Assembly: GCF_036850765.1 (NCBI RefSeq)
Contig: NC_089498.1
Location: 71,092,305 to 71,156,304 of the forward strand
DNA from: Saccopteryx bilineata
Lineage: Eukaryota > Chordata > Mammalia > Chiroptera > Emballonuridae
Direction: 5' to 3'
DNA length: 64,000 nt
Part shown: positions 9,777-21,409 of the stretch, one piece after another
How the letters are laid out: every line of letters starts with the position of its first letter
Numbering within the stretch: the stretch's first letter is position 1
The notes under the pieces: generated by a model
What the model was told of the DNA's origin: nothing
The model's database searches: none
What the model saw: the letters and a program-made list of their open reading frames with translations, nothing else
Program-made: the position numbers and the translations under genes

Positions 9777-10130
9777 ACTTTTATTGATTGATTGATTGAT
9801 TTTAGAGAGAGAGGAAGAGAGAGATCGATTTGTTGTTCCACTTATGTACTCACTGGTTGATTTTTAAATTTTTTAAATGTTTATTTTATTGATTTTTTTT
9901 TTAGGGAGAGAGAGAGACAGAGACAGAGATAGAGATAGAGACAGGAACAGATCCTGTATGTGCCCTGACTGGGGATCAAACTGGCAACCTCTGTGCTCCA
10001 GGAGGATGCTCCAGCCAACCGAGCTATCTGGCCAGGGCAGTGGTTGATTCTTGTATGAGCCCTGACCTGGGGTTGAACCCACAACCTTGGTATATAGGGA
10101 TAACATTGTCCAACTGAGATGGGCAGCGAG
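9777..10130 (-). mobile_element. SINE type D, minus, split by another type D
   Basis: Left part 9777-9869 ('attttagagagagaggaag', 'tttgttgttccacttatgta') and right part 10039-10130 ('ggttgattcttgtatgagcc', 'accttggtatatagggataa') are the two halves of one VES-like SINE. Confidence 0.8.
9870..10038 (-). mobile_element. SINE type D, minus, nested
   Basis: Complete VES-like copy: (agagac)n tail, 'tgtgccctgactggggatca', head 'agctatctggccagggc'. The host motif 'ctggttgattttt' / 'gtggttgattct' lies on both sides. A SINE nested in its own family. Confidence 0.87.
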
Positions 10131-10139
10131 GAATAATTT

Positions 10140-10720
10140 TCATACAGAAAATTTTATCCTTTTTAGGTACATAGGTCTAAATTTTGACAATTGTGAATAC
10201 TAGTGACACTACCACTAAAATTAAGATATGTAATATTTCCAACATCGCTCAAAGATTCCTTTGTAATCAGTCCTATCTCCTGACCCCTGGCTATTAATGA
10301 TCTGATTTCTGTCCCTATAATTTTGCCTTTTCTGGAATGTCATAAATGAATCATATAGTCTGTCATCTTTTCTGTCTGGTGTCTTTCACTTTGGATAATG
10401 CTTTTGAGATTCATCAATTGTGTATCAGTAATTCATTGCTTTTTGTTGCTGAGTGGTATCCCATCATGTAGATGGCCCACAATATTGTTCATTCACCTAG
10501 CTGATGGACATTAAATGAGTTTGCTTACTGATTTTGGTGATTATGAATAAAGCTGCAATAAACATTTTCCAGCAGGTCCTTTGCTTTTCCCTATAAGCTT
10601 TAGAATTAGTTTGTTAATTCCCACGGGAATTGTGGGAATTTTTATAAGAATTGTGTTAAATCTATAGATCAATTTCAGGAGATGTCACATCTTCCCAATA
10701 TTGAGTCTTCTGACGTGTGG
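10140..10720 (-). mobile_element. Old L1 3' part, antisense
   Basis: Decayed antisense L1: 'gctgagtggtatcccatcat', 'atgaataaagctgcaataaa', then 'tctatagatcaatttcagga' and 'cccaatattgagtcttct'. Order matches the ORF2 C-terminal region read backwards. No open frame. Confidence 0.75.
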
Positions 10721-11599
10721 GTACACAATAGATCTGTAATGTAAATCTTTGTTTCTGACTGTGTGTTACAAATGTAAATTTTGACCTTTGACCTCTGTAG
10801 CCTTTGAAAACCTCCTCTGAAACCAAATACCTTCCAGATACCAAGAAGTAAGCAATGCAGGTGCATGAGGAAGCAGAGAAAAGGGAACCCTCAGAAGATC
10901 CATTTAAATTCTCAAGAGGCACAGGGACACAGAGGGTCATAAAGGAACAAAATCCCTTGGGAAGAATTAGAAAATCCATATCACCCGAGAGGGAAAATAT
11001 TTTGAAAGGCAATAAAAGACCCCAGGTTTCAGTTTTAAAGCATCAGCAGGCACATGTTTATGGTGGTAGTTTGGGTTATTGGAGAGTTTTGTGTTGTCAG
11101 ATTGGACATGGGCTTGGAGATTGGAAGTAGAAGTATTTTCATGGCTTATCTTTTCCTGCCTGCTCCCTGCCTGGATTGATCACAGCTCTTTTTTTTTTTT
11201 AAGTTGTTGATCAAGAACCATGCTAGGCCAGCTCTGACCTGGGTGCCAAGTGGGGCACAGTGAGGGATACCTCAGCTTATGGTCATGGGACATTTTCTTT
11301 TCTCCACACTGGAAAACATATCTGTCATGTTTCTTTTCATGGAAGATGGAGATCAGGGCGGAGGCAAAGAGCCTGCCTCCAGTTCCTGCTAATTGACCAT
11401 AACTGAAAGATGGTAATTCTAGCCAGACCTCAGCCAGGTCAGTCCAAACCTAGCTTCCTTGGCTACCTTCTATTTAAGCTCAAGTGGTCCACAAGGTCTT
11501 TCACCCAGCCTTTGTTTGGGCTGTTCCGGGGACTATGGTGCCACTGTTCAGGGATAATATTTTAGAAGGGGAAAGAGGGATTTCAGATAATAGTGCTCA
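10721..11599. other. Unassigned sequence
   Basis: No gene or named repeat. A minus-strand 116-codon and a plus-strand 91-codon frame (10662-11012, 10855-11130) overlap each other, show no domain, and look accidental. Confidence 0.4.
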
Positions 11600-11690
11600 A
11601 TAAATATCAGTAGTCAAGAGTACCAGCTCTGGAGCTGGATTGCCTGGCTTCATATCCTGTTAAGGCTACTAACTGAGACAGTAGGCACTA
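11600..11690 (+). repeat. MIR SINE fragment
   Basis: 'agctctggagctggattgcc' followed by 'ttaaggctactaactgagac' follows the MIR core pattern (agactgcctgggttcaaat...ccacttactagctgtgtg) at moderate divergence. Confidence 0.55.
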
Positions 11691-12173
11691 GATGTAACTT
11701 TTAATTTTTTTTCTTTGGGGGGAACTTGTTTGGAATATGAATTAACTCTTTAAAAAATTTTATTTTGATAAGTCATACAGAGAATAATGGGTAGGCAGAG
11801 AAGCATAAGTCATATGCTTCAACAAGATAAGTCCTCAGAAAAAGTCTTGAATGAATCGGAAGTAATCAAATTACCAGATGCAGAGTATAAAATAATGATT
11901 GTTAGGATGCTTAAGGATCTCAAAGCTACAATGGATGGACTTAATGAACACCTCAATAAAGAAATTGTAAGCATCAAAAAGGACACAGAAATCATAAAAA
12001 AGAACCAGACAGAAATGACAAATACAATATCAGAAATGAAGACTACATACACTAGAAGGAATTAAAAGCAGGCTGGATGAAGCAGAGGATCGAATCAACA
12101 ACCTAGAAGACAAGATAAGTGAAAACACGGAAGCAGAAAAGCAAAAGAAAAGAGGATCAAAAAGTCCGAGGAG

Positions 12174-12517
12174 CCTGACCGGGCAGTGGCGCAGTGGATA
12201 GAGCATCAGACTGGGATGCGGAAGACCCAGGTTCGAGACCCCGAGGTCGCCAGCTTGAGTGAGGGCTCATCTGGTTTGAGCAAAAGCTCACCAGCTTGAG
12301 CCCAAAGTCACTGGCTCAAGCAAGGGGTTACTCGGTCTGCTGAAGCCCCGCAGTCAAGGCATGTATGAGAAGGCAATCAATGAATAATTAAGGTGTTGCA
12401 ATGTGCAACCAAAAACTAATGATTGATGCTTCTCATCTCTCTGTTCCTGTCTGTCTGTCCCTGTCTATCCCACTCTCTGACTCTCCCTCTCTGTCTCTGT
12501 ATACAAATAAAAATAAA
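12174..12517 (+). mobile_element. SINE type B, plus, in L1 ORF1
   Basis: Head 'gcctgaccgggcagtggcgc', 'aggttcgagaccccgaggtc', (ctgt)n tail. TSD 'aaaaagtccgagga' before, 'aaaaagtccaagga' after. It splits the ORF1 remnant of the older L1. Confidence 0.96.
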
Positions 12518-12962
12518 AAGTCCAAGGAAACCCTAAGAGAGCTCTGTGACAACATGAAGAGAAACAATATCTGCATAATAGGGGTTCCTGAAGAAGAGAA
12601 AGAACAAGGACTAGAGAAGCTCTTTGAAGAAATTATAGATGAAAATTTCCTTAAATTGATGCAGGAGTCATACAAGTTCAAGAAGCAGAGAGAACCCCAT
12701 TAAAAGAGAACCCAAAGAGACCCACACCAAGACATATCATAATCAAAATACCAAAGCTAAGAGATAAAGAAAGAATATTAAAAGCCTTAAGAGAAAAACA
12801 GTCAATCACCTACAAAGGAACACCCATAAGGATGACATCCGACTTCTCAACAGAAACATTTGAGGCCAGAGGGATTGGCAAAAAATAGTGAAAGTAATGC
12901 AGAACAAGAACCTATAACCAAGACTTCTTTATCCAGCAAGACTATCGTTTAAAATTGAAGGA

Positions 12963-13145
12963 GAGCCTGACCTCTGGTGGCACAGTGGATTAAGCGTCGA
13001 CCTAGAACACTGAGGTCGCCGATTCAAAACCCTGGGCTTGCCTGGTCAAGGCACATATGGGAGTTGATGCTTCCTACTCCTCCCCCCTTCTCTCTCTCTC
13101 TCTCTGTCTCCTCTAAAATGAATAAGTAAATACAAAATAATTTTT
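12963..13145 (+). mobile_element. SINE type A, plus, in L1 ORF1
   Basis: Head 'gcctgacctctggtggcaca', 'gattcaaaaccctgggcttg', short A-rich tail. TSD 'aaaattgaaggaga' on both sides, taken from the host L1. Confidence 0.95.
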
Positions 13146-13260
13146 AAAAAATTGAAGGAGAAATAAAAAGCTTCCCAGACAAAAAAAACTCAAGGAATTC
13201 ATCAGAACCAAACCAATGCTGCAAGAAATGTTAAGGGGCCTGCTGTAGACAGAACAAAGG

Positions 13261-13306
13261 GGGGGTGTATATATATGTGTGTGTCTGTGTGTGTGTGTGT
13301 GTGTGT
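13261..13306 (+). repeat. G-run and (TA)/(GT)n simple repeat
   Basis: A run of g, then 'tatatatatg', then about 14 gt units, lying in the ORF1-ORF2 spacer of the older L1. Confidence 0.9.
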
Positions 13307-13441
13307 AGTAAAAGAGGAATATAGATTTAAAGAAAAAAATGGCAACAATCAACTACATATCAGTAATTACTTTAAATGTAAATGGATTAAATGCTCCAAT
13401 CAAAAGACATAGGGTAGCTGCATGGATAAGAAAACAGGACC

Positions 13442-13788
13442 GCCTGACCAGGCGGTGGTGCAGTGGATAGAATGTCGGACTGGGATGCAGAGGACCCAGG
13501 TTCGAGACTCTGAGGTCGCCAGCTTGAGTGCGGGCTCATCTGGTTTGAGCAAAAGCCCACCAGCTTGAACCCAAGGTCGCTGGCTCCAGCAAGGGGTCAC
13601 TCCTTCTGCTGAAGGCCTGCGGTCAAGGCACATATGAGAAAGCAATCAATGAACAACTAAGGTGTTGCAATGTGCAATGAAAAACTAATGATTGATGCTT
13701 CTCATCTCTCTCTGCTCCTGTCTGTCTGTCCCTGTCTATCCCTCTCTCTAAAAAAAAATAATAATAAACAAATTAAAAAAAAAGAAAA
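13442..13788 (+). mobile_element. SINE type B, plus, in L1 ORF2
   Basis: Head 'cctgaccaggcggtggtgca', 'aggttcgagactctgaggtc', A-rich tail with aat units. TSD 'aagaaaacaggacc' on both sides. It disrupts the endonuclease region of the older L1. Confidence 0.96.
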
Positions 13789-15082
13789 CAGGACCTGTAC
13801 ATATGCTGTTTACAAGAGACCCACCTCAAAACAAAAGATACCATAGACGGAAAGTAAAAGGATGGAAAAAAATATTTCATGCAAATGGAAATGAAAAAAA
13901 ATCTGGGGTAGCAATAGTTATATCTGACAAAATAGACTTTAAAACAAAGACTATATAGTAAGGGATAAAGAAAGTCACTACATAATGATAAAGGGAGTAA
14001 TCCAACAGGAATAGATAGCCATTATAAATATCTATGCACCTAATATAGGAGCACCTAAATAGATAAAGCAGATTTTGATGGACATAAAGGGAAAGATCAA
14101 TAGCAATACTATAATAGTAGAGGATTTCAATACCCCACTAACATCAATGGATAAATCCTCAAGAAAGAAAACAAAGAAACAGCAGAATTAAGGGACACAC
14201 TAGATCAACTGGATTTAATAGATATCTTCAGAACCTTTCACCCTAAAGCAGCAGAATATAAATTCTTCTCAAGTGTGCATGGTACATTCTCTAGGATAGA
14301 CCACATATAGGGCATAAAACGAGTCTCAACAAAGTTAAGAAAATTGAAACCATATCAAGCATCTTCTCTAACCACAATGAGATGAAACTAGAAATCAACT
14401 ACAACAGGAAAACTGAAAAACACTCAAACACTTGGAAAGTAAATGGGATGTTATCAAACAACGAATGGGTCAACAATGAGATCAAGGAAGAAATAAAAAA
14501 TTTCCTTGAAACAAATGAAAATGAACATACAACAACTCAAAATCTGTGGGACACAGCAAAAGCTTGGTCCTGAGAGGGAAGTTCATAGCATTATAGGCAT
14601 ACCTTAAGAAGCTAGGAAAAGCTCAAATAAACAACTTAATCTTGCAACTAAAAGAACTACAAAAAGAACAGCAAGTAAAACCTAGAGGAAGTAGAAGCAA
14701 GGAAATAATAAAGAGCAGAGCAGAAATAAATGACATAGAGACTAAAAAAGCAATACAGACGATCAATGAAACCAGAAGCTGGTTCTTTGAAAAAGTAAAC
14801 AAGATCGATGAACCTTTAGCCAGACTCACCAAGAAAAAAAGAGAAAGGACTCAAATAAATAAAATTAGAAATGAGGGTGGAGAAGTAATAGACACAGCAG
14901 AAATACAAAGGATTGTAAGAATATACTATGAAGAACTGTATGCCAAAAAATTAGACAACCTAGGTGACATGGACAAATTCCTTGAAAAATATAATCTTTC
15001 AAAAATCAATCTGGAAGAATCAAAAACCTGAATAGTCCGATTACAACAAATGAGATTGAAACAGTTATCAAAAACTACATCA

Positions 15083-15999
15083 TAGGGAGAAAAAGATGGC
15101 AGCGGAGTAGGCGGACGCACAGACGCCCAGCTCTCACCACCAAACTGGAATACAAATCAATTTAGGAAAAATCAGCATGAAAAACCAACTCTGAACTGCA
15201 AGAACAGCTCTCAAAAACCAAGGAGCAAAGAAGAAGCCACAACAATCCTGGTAGGGAGCTCCTGAATCTCCTCTGCTTGCAGGAACAAGGGGGGGGGGTG
15301 AGGCTGAGAGCCCAGAGGGGATCTCACACAGGGAAAAGAGCAGAAACTACTGCTCACAGCCACTTGCCTGGCGACCAGGGAGCGAGGTGTGTTGAAAAGA
15401 CCAGCTTATCTCCCAAGTGGAAAGGACAAGGAGAGGAACAGACTGTGAGGGGCTAAGGAATGCAGGAAACGAATTTAAAAAGCTGACTCATCCATGCTGG
15501 AGGCGGCCATAGCTGGGGGAGGGACTGAACCTTTCACAAAACAGAGCTGAAGTGCTTCTGGATCAGAGATCTCTGGACATCTATCCAGCTCCAATCAGCA
15601 CAACAAGACACAGCTGAGAACAAGAAGTGGGGAGGAGGGGCAGTAACTCAGGTCTCCATGGAGATCTGAGATACACCTCCCCCTACAGAAGCTGAGAAAA
15701 CACCCTGCCCCAGTGAGATTAGCTGGCTAAAGAGGCCTTCAGAGTCTCAGGTTACACCCATGGCATTCCTGGATACAGTTTCAAGGAAGCCCCCTGCTGA
15801 GATCAGTAAACAAGACTATCACCTGTTAAGAAAACAAACAAATCAAGACTTCAAAGCTTCCCAAATCTGAAAGTGGATTACAGATAACAGCTGATACCAA
15901 CCCAAGAAGACCTAGAAATAACACAACTGAAAACTGGAGGCAGACAACACCAAGCCTAGACTCAATCAACTCTACAAATAAAACACCCAAAAACAGATA
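15083..15999 (+). promoter_or_regulatory. L1 5' UTR / internal promoter region
   Basis: GC-richer leader between the TSD and the ORF1 start, beginning with 'gggagaaaaagatggcagc'. In L1 the 5' UTR carries an internal RNA polymerase II promoter; its activity here is inference. The same leader, reverse-complemented, occupies 31110-32029. Confidence 0.75.
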
Positions 16000-16893
16000 A
16001 TGAGAATACAAAGAAGTGCAATCCAAATGAAACCACAAGAGACACCTTCAGGAGATGAACTGAGTGATATGGAAATAATCAAACTTCCAGATGTGGAGTT
16101 CAAAATAATGATTGTAAGGATGCTTAGGAATCTTATAACAACAATGGAAGGTCATTATGAACACCTAAATAAAGAAATAGCAAGTATAAAAAAGAATCAG
16201 TCGGAGATGACAAATACAATATCAGAAATAAAGACCACAATGGAAGGAATTAAAAACAGGATAGATAGAGCAGAGGATCGAATCAGCGAGTTAGAGGACA
16301 ACTGGAATGAAGACATGAAAGCAGAGAAGAAAAGAGAAAAGAGACTCAAAAAGTCAGAGGAAACTCTTAGAGAGCTCTGTGACAACATGAAGAGAAATAA
16401 CATCCGCATCATAGGGGTTCCTGAAGAAGAAGAAGAAGAACAAGGGATAGAGACTTTGTTCAATCATATCATAGCTGAAAACTTCCCTAAATTAATGCAA
16501 GAGAAACTCTCACAAGTCAAAGAAGCACAGAGGACTCCATTAAAGAGAAACCCAAAGAAACCTACACCAAGAAACATCATAATTAAAATACCAAAGCTAA
16601 GCGATAAAGAGAAAATATTAAAAGCTGCAAGAGAAAAAAAAGTTATCACCTACAAAGGAGCCCCCATAAGGATGACATCCGACTTCTCAACAGAAACACT
16701 TGAGGCCAGAAGGGAATGGCAAGAAATATTCAAAGAAATGCAGAACAAGAACCTACAACCAAGACTACTTTATCCAGCAAGGCTATCGTTTAAAATCGAA
16801 GGAGAAATAAAAAGCTTCTCAGACAAAAAACAACTCAAGGAATTCGTTACAACCAAACCAGTGCTGCAGGAAATGTTAAGGGGCCTGTTGTAA
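16000..16893 (+). CDS. L1 ORF1 protein, intact 297-codon frame
   Basis: ORF1p is the RNA-binding chaperone that forms trimers and coats L1 RNA in the retrotransposition particle. The frame runs from MRIQRSAIQMK to a TAA after LRGLL. Residues about 50-130 are Glu/Lys/Ile rich with heptad-like spacing (coiled coil, trimerisation). 'NNIRIIGVPEEEEEEQGI' near 135-150 is the start of the RRM domain, and 'RMTSDFSTETLEARREWQ' with 'PARLSFKIEGEI' near 225-270 marks the C-terminal domain. It is somewhat shorter than the human protein (338 aa), with a shorter N-terminus. The ORF2 start follows 57 bp after the stop, as usual in L1. It is open but its partner ORF2 is broken; expression is not shown by sequence. 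Confidence 0.92.
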   Translation: MRIQRSAIQMKPQETPSGDELSDMEIIKLPDVEFKIMIVRMLRNLITTMEGHYEHLNKEIASIKKNQSEMTNTISEIKTTMEGIKNRIDRAEDRISELEDNWNEDMKAEKKREKRLKKSEETLRELCDNMKRNNIRIIGVPEEEEEEQGIETLFNHIIAENFPKLMQEKLSQVKEAQRTPLKRNPKKPTPRNIIIKIPKLSDKEKILKAAREKKVITYKGAPIRMTSDFSTETLEARREWQEIFKEMQNKNLQPRLLYPARLSFKIEGEIKSFSDKKQLKEFVTTKPVLQEMLRGLL

Positions 16894-16950
16894 ACAGATC
16901 AAAGTGGGAAAAGAATATAGCAAAAAAGGAATACACCTTTAAAGAAGAAA

Positions 16951-19900
16951 ATGGCAATAAACAACTACATATCAATAATAACCTTAAATGTAAATGGATT
17001 AAATGATCCAATCAAAAGACATAGGGTAGCTGCGTGGATAAGAAAACAGGACCCATACATATGTTGTCTACAAGAGACACACCTTAGAACAAAAGACACA
17101 CATAGATTGAAGGTAAAAGGATGGAAAAAACCATTTCATGCAAATGGAAATGAAAAAAAAGCTGGGATAACAATACTTATATCAGACAAATTGGACTTTA
17201 AAACAAAGGATATAGTAAGAGATAAAGAAGGCCACTACATAATTATAAAGGGAGTAATCCAACAGGAAGATATAACTATTATAAATATCTATGCACCTAA
17301 TATAGGAGCACCCAAATATATAAAGCAGACTTTGATGGATTTAAAGGGTGAGATCAACAGCAATACTATAATAGTAGGGGATTTCAATACCCCACTAACA
17401 TCACTAATAAGATCCTCAAGAAAGAAAATTAACAAAGAAACAGCAGACTTATTGGAAACACTAGATCAACTCGATTTAATAGATATCTTCAGAACCTTTC
17501 ACCCTAAAGCAGCAGAATATACATTCTTTTCAAGTGCTCATGGTACATTCTCTAGGATAGACCACATGTTAGGGCACAAAAGTGGTCTCAACAAATTTAA
17601 GAAGACTGAAATCATATCAAGCACTTTCTCCGATCACAATGGCATGAAATTAGAAATGAGTCACAACAGAAAAGCTCAAAAATTCTCAAACACATGGAAA
17701 CTAATTAGCAGGTTGTTAAATAACGAATGGATTAAGAATGAGATCAAAGAAGAAATAAAAAAAATTCCTAGAAACGAATGACAACGAGCATACAACAACT
17801 CAAAATTTATGGGACACAGCGAAAGCAGTGCTGAGAGGAAAGTTCATAGCACTACAGGCACACTTTCAGAAGCTAGAAAAAGCTCAAATAAACAACTTAA
17901 CCCTGCATCTAAAAGAATTAGAAAAAGAACAGCAAGTAAAGCCCAAATGTAGTAGAAGGAAGGAAATAATAAAGATCAGAGCAGAAATAAATGACATAGA
18001 GGCTAAAGAAACAATACAGAGGATCAATGAAACTAGGAGCTGGTTTTTTGAAAAGGTAAACAAGATTGATGAACCTTTAACTAGACTCACCAAGAAAAAG
18101 AGAGAGAGGACTCAAATAAATAAAATTAGAAATGAGTGAGGAGAAATAACAACTGACACAACAGAAATACAAAATATTGTAAGAAAGTACTATGAAGAAC
18201 CATATGCCAAAAAACTAGACAACCTAGATGAAATGGACAAATTCCTTGAAACATACAATCTTCCAAAAATCAATCTGGAAGAATCAGAAAACCTAAACAG
18301 ACCGATTACACCAAATGAGATCAAAATAGTTATCAAAAAACTCCCAACAAAGAAAAGTCCGGGGTCCGATGGCTTCACAACGGAATTCTACTAAATATTC
18401 AAAGAAGAACTAACTCCTATTCTTCTCAAGCTATTTCAAATATTTCAAGAGGAAGGAAGACTTCCAAGGTCCTTTTATGAGGCAAGCATAATTCTGACTC
18501 CAAAACCAGGCAAAGACAACACAAAGAAAGAAAATTATAGGCCAATATCCCTGATGAATATAGATGCTAAAATCCTCAACAAAATATTAGCAAACCGGAT
18601 CAAACAATATATGGAAAAAATCATACACCATGATCAAGTGGGATTTATTCTGGGGAGGCAAGGCTGGTACAATATTTGTAAATCAATCAATGTGATTCAT
18701 CACATAAACAAAAAGAAGGAGAAAAACCATATGATAATTTCAATAGATGCAGAAAAAGCATTTGATAAAATCCAGCACCCATTCATGATCAAAACTCTCA
18801 GCAAAGTGGGAATACAGGGAACATACCTCAACATGATAAAAGCCATCTATGAGAAACCCACAGCCAACATCATACTCAATGGGCAAAAATGAAAAGCAAT
18901 CCCCTTAAGATCAGGAACAAGGCAGGGGTGCCCCCTTTCACCACTCTTATTTTAGATGGTCCTGGAAGTTCTAGCCACAGCAATCAGACAAGAAGAAATA
19001 AAAGGCATTCAAGTTGGAATCGAAGAAGTAAAACTATCATTATTTGCAGATGATATGATATTGTATATAGAAAAATCCTAAAGTCTCAGTCAAAAATCTA
19101 CTGGAACTGATAAATGAATTCAGCAAGGTGGCAGGATATAAAATTAATACTCTGAAATCAGAGGCATTTTTATACACCAACAATGAACAGTCAGAAAGAG
19201 AAATTAAGGAAACAATCCCTTCACTATTACAACCAAAAAAATAAAGTACCTAGGAGTACATTTAACCAAGGAGACTAAATACTTGTACTCGGAAAATTAT
19301 AAAACATTGATAAAAGATATCATGCCTGACCAGGCAGTGGCGCAGTGGATGGAGCGTCGGACTGGGATACGGAGGACCCAGGTTCAAGACCCCGAGGTCG
19401 CTGGCTTGAGCGCAGGCTCATCTGGTTTGAGCAAAAGCTCACCAGCTTGAACCCAAGGTCGCTGGCTCCAGCGGGGGGCTGCTCAGTCTGCTGAAGGCCT
19501 GCGGTCAAGGCACATATGAGAAAGCAATCAATGAACAACTAAGGTGTTGCAACGCGCAATGAAAAACTGGTGATTGGTGCTTCTCATCTCTCTCCATCCT
19601 GTATGTCTGTTTGTCCCTGTCTATCCCTCTCTCTGACTCACTCTCTGTCTCTGTAAAAAAATAAAATAAAATAAAAATAAATAAAAATTTAAAAAAAATC
19701 AAGGAAGATACAAACAAGTGGAAGCATATACCGTGCTCATGGTTAGGAAGAATAAACACCATTAAAATGTCTATATTACCCAAAGCAATCTATAAATTCA
19801 ATGCAATACCAATTAAAATACCAATGACATACTTCAAAGATATAGACCACATATTCCAAAAATTTATATGGAACCAAAAGAGAACACGAATAGCCTCAGC

Positions 19901-21109
19901 AATCTTAAAAAAGAAGAATAAAGTGGGAGGTATCACACTTCCTGATATCAGGTCATACTACAAGGCCATTGTACTCAAAACAGCCTGGTACTGGCATAAG
20001 AACAGGCGTATAGATCAATGGAACAGAACAGAGAACCCAGAGTTCTCTGGACAACTGATATTTGACAAAGGAGGTAAGGAAATACAATGGAGTAAAGACA
20101 GCCTCTTTAACAAATAGTGTTGGGAAAATTGGACAGCTACCTGCAAAAAAATGAAACTAGATCACCAGCTTACACCACTCACAAAAATAAACTCAAATTG
20201 GATAAAAGACTTAAATGTAAGCCGTGAAACCGTAAGCATCTTAGAAGAAAACATAGGCAGTAAGCTCTCGGACATCTCTCGGAGCAATATATTTGCTGAT
20301 TTATCTCCACAGGGAAGTGAAATAAAAGACAGGATAAACAAATGGGACTATATCAAACTAAAAAGCTTTTGCACAGCTAAAGACAACAAGAACAGAGTAA
20401 AAAGACAAACTACACAATGGGAGAACATATTTGACAATACGTCTGATAAGGGGTTAAGAACCAAAATTTATAAAGAACTTGTAAATCTCAACACCAGAAA
20501 GACAATCCAATGCAAAAATGGGCAAAAGAAAGGAATAGACACTTCTCCAAAGAGGACATACAGATGGCCAATAGGCATATGAAAAAATGCTCAACATCAC
20601 TAATCATTAGAGAAATGCAAATTAAAACCACAATGAGATATCACCTCACACCAGTCAGAATGGCGTTCATCAACAAAACAACACAGAATAAGTGCTGGTG
20701 AGGATGTGGAGAAAAGGGAACCCTCCTGCACTGCTGGGAATGCAGACTGGTGCAGCCACTGTGGAAAACAGTATGGAGATTCCTCAAAAAATTGAAAATC
20801 GAACTGCCTTTTGACCCAGCTATCCCACTTTTAGGAATATACCCCAAGGACACCATAGAATGGCTCCAAAAGGAGAAATGCACCCCCATGTTTGTGGCAG
20901 CATTGTTCACAATAGTGAAGATCTGGAAACAGCCCACGTGTCCGCCAGAGGACGAGTGGATTAAAAAGCTTTGCTACATATATACTATGGAATACTACTC
21001 AGCCATAAGAAATGATGACATCGGATCCTTTACAATAACATGGATGGACCTTGATAACATTATACGGAGTGAAATAAGTAAATCAAAAAAAAAACTAAGA
21101 ACTATATGA
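16951..21109 (+). pseudogene. L1 ORF2 (endonuclease-reverse transcriptase), broken
   Basis: The first 276 codons (16951-17781) are open and hold the endonuclease domain: 'TLNVNGL' near residue 12, 'LQETH' near 42, 'GDFNTPL', 'SRIDHMLG' and 'SDHNGMKLE' with the catalytic His. An A-run near 17760 shifts the frame. Stops follow at about 18137 (TGA), 18392 (TAA) and 18889 (TGA). Reverse transcriptase landmarks remain: 'PGSDGF' near 18360, '[16 protein letters not shown]' near 18740, and the 'FADDM' catalytic motif near 19040. A SINE at 19325-19695 splits the rest. The C-terminal signature 'MEYYSAIRND' is at 20980-21010. Endonuclease might still fold; the full enzyme cannot be made. Confidence 0.95.
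19325..19695 (+). mobile_element. SINE type B, plus, in L1 ORF2
   Basis: Head 'cctgaccaggcagtggcgca', 'aggttcaagaccccgaggtc', A-rich tail with aaat units. Host L1 sequence ('gataaaagatatca' / 'aaaaaaaatcaagg') resumes directly after it. It is later than the full-length L1. Confidence 0.95.
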
Positions 21110-21397
21110 ATCCATACATAGAAGAGACATAAAAATGAGACTCAGAGACATGAACAAGAATGTGGTGGCAACAGGGGTGGGGAGTGGGGGGAGGGGGGAG
21201 GGGGTGAAGAAGGGGTTGGGGGAGGGGAAGGGCACAAAGAAAACCAGATAGAAGGTGACAGAAGACAATTTAACTTTGGGGGAGGGGTATACAGCACAAT
21301 CAAATGTCAAAATAATCTAGAGATGTTTTCTCTCAACATATGTACCCTGATTTATTAATGTCACTGCATTAAATTTAATAAGTAAATTAAAAAAAAA
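21110..21397 (+). other. L1 3' UTR with G-rich polypurine tract
   Basis: After the ORF2 stop, 21170-21232 is almost pure purine with many g-runs of 3-6 (potential G-quadruplex), a known feature of mammalian L1 3' UTRs. It ends in 'aataagtaaattaa' and a poly-A. The mirrored tract in the minus-strand L1 is the C-rich block at 25083-25150. Confidence 0.85.
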
Positions 21398-21409
21398 AAA
21401 ACTACATCA

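Larger units (their letters stand above)
11770..15082 (+). mobile_element. Older L1, plus, 5' half (host of nested L1)
   Basis: Starts around the ORF1 start and runs through ORF1 and the first half of ORF2. ORF1-type sequence lies at 11787-13245 (the 92-codon frame 11787-12065 aligns with the N-terminal half of the intact ORF1 at 16000). ORF2 endonuclease and linker regions lie at 13340-15070, with frames such as 14382-14573 and 14642-15031. Frame breaks are many, and three SINEs interrupt it. It is cut at 15082 by the younger L1 and resumes at 21410. The 5' UTR is missing, so it was 5' truncated. Confidence 0.95.
15083..21397 (+). mobile_element. Full-length L1, plus, nested in an older L1
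   Basis: A complete L1: 5' UTR from 'agggagaaaaagatggcagc', ORF1 16000-16893, ORF2 region 16951-21109, 3' UTR with a G-rich tract, and an A-rich tail. It is flanked by a perfect 12-bp TSD 'aaaactacatca' (15071-15082 and 21398-21409), and the interrupted older L1 continues on both sides. The length is about 6.3 kb including one type B SINE. ORF1 is open and ORF2 has several stops and frameshifts, so the copy can no longer move by itself but is much younger than its host. Confidence 0.98.
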
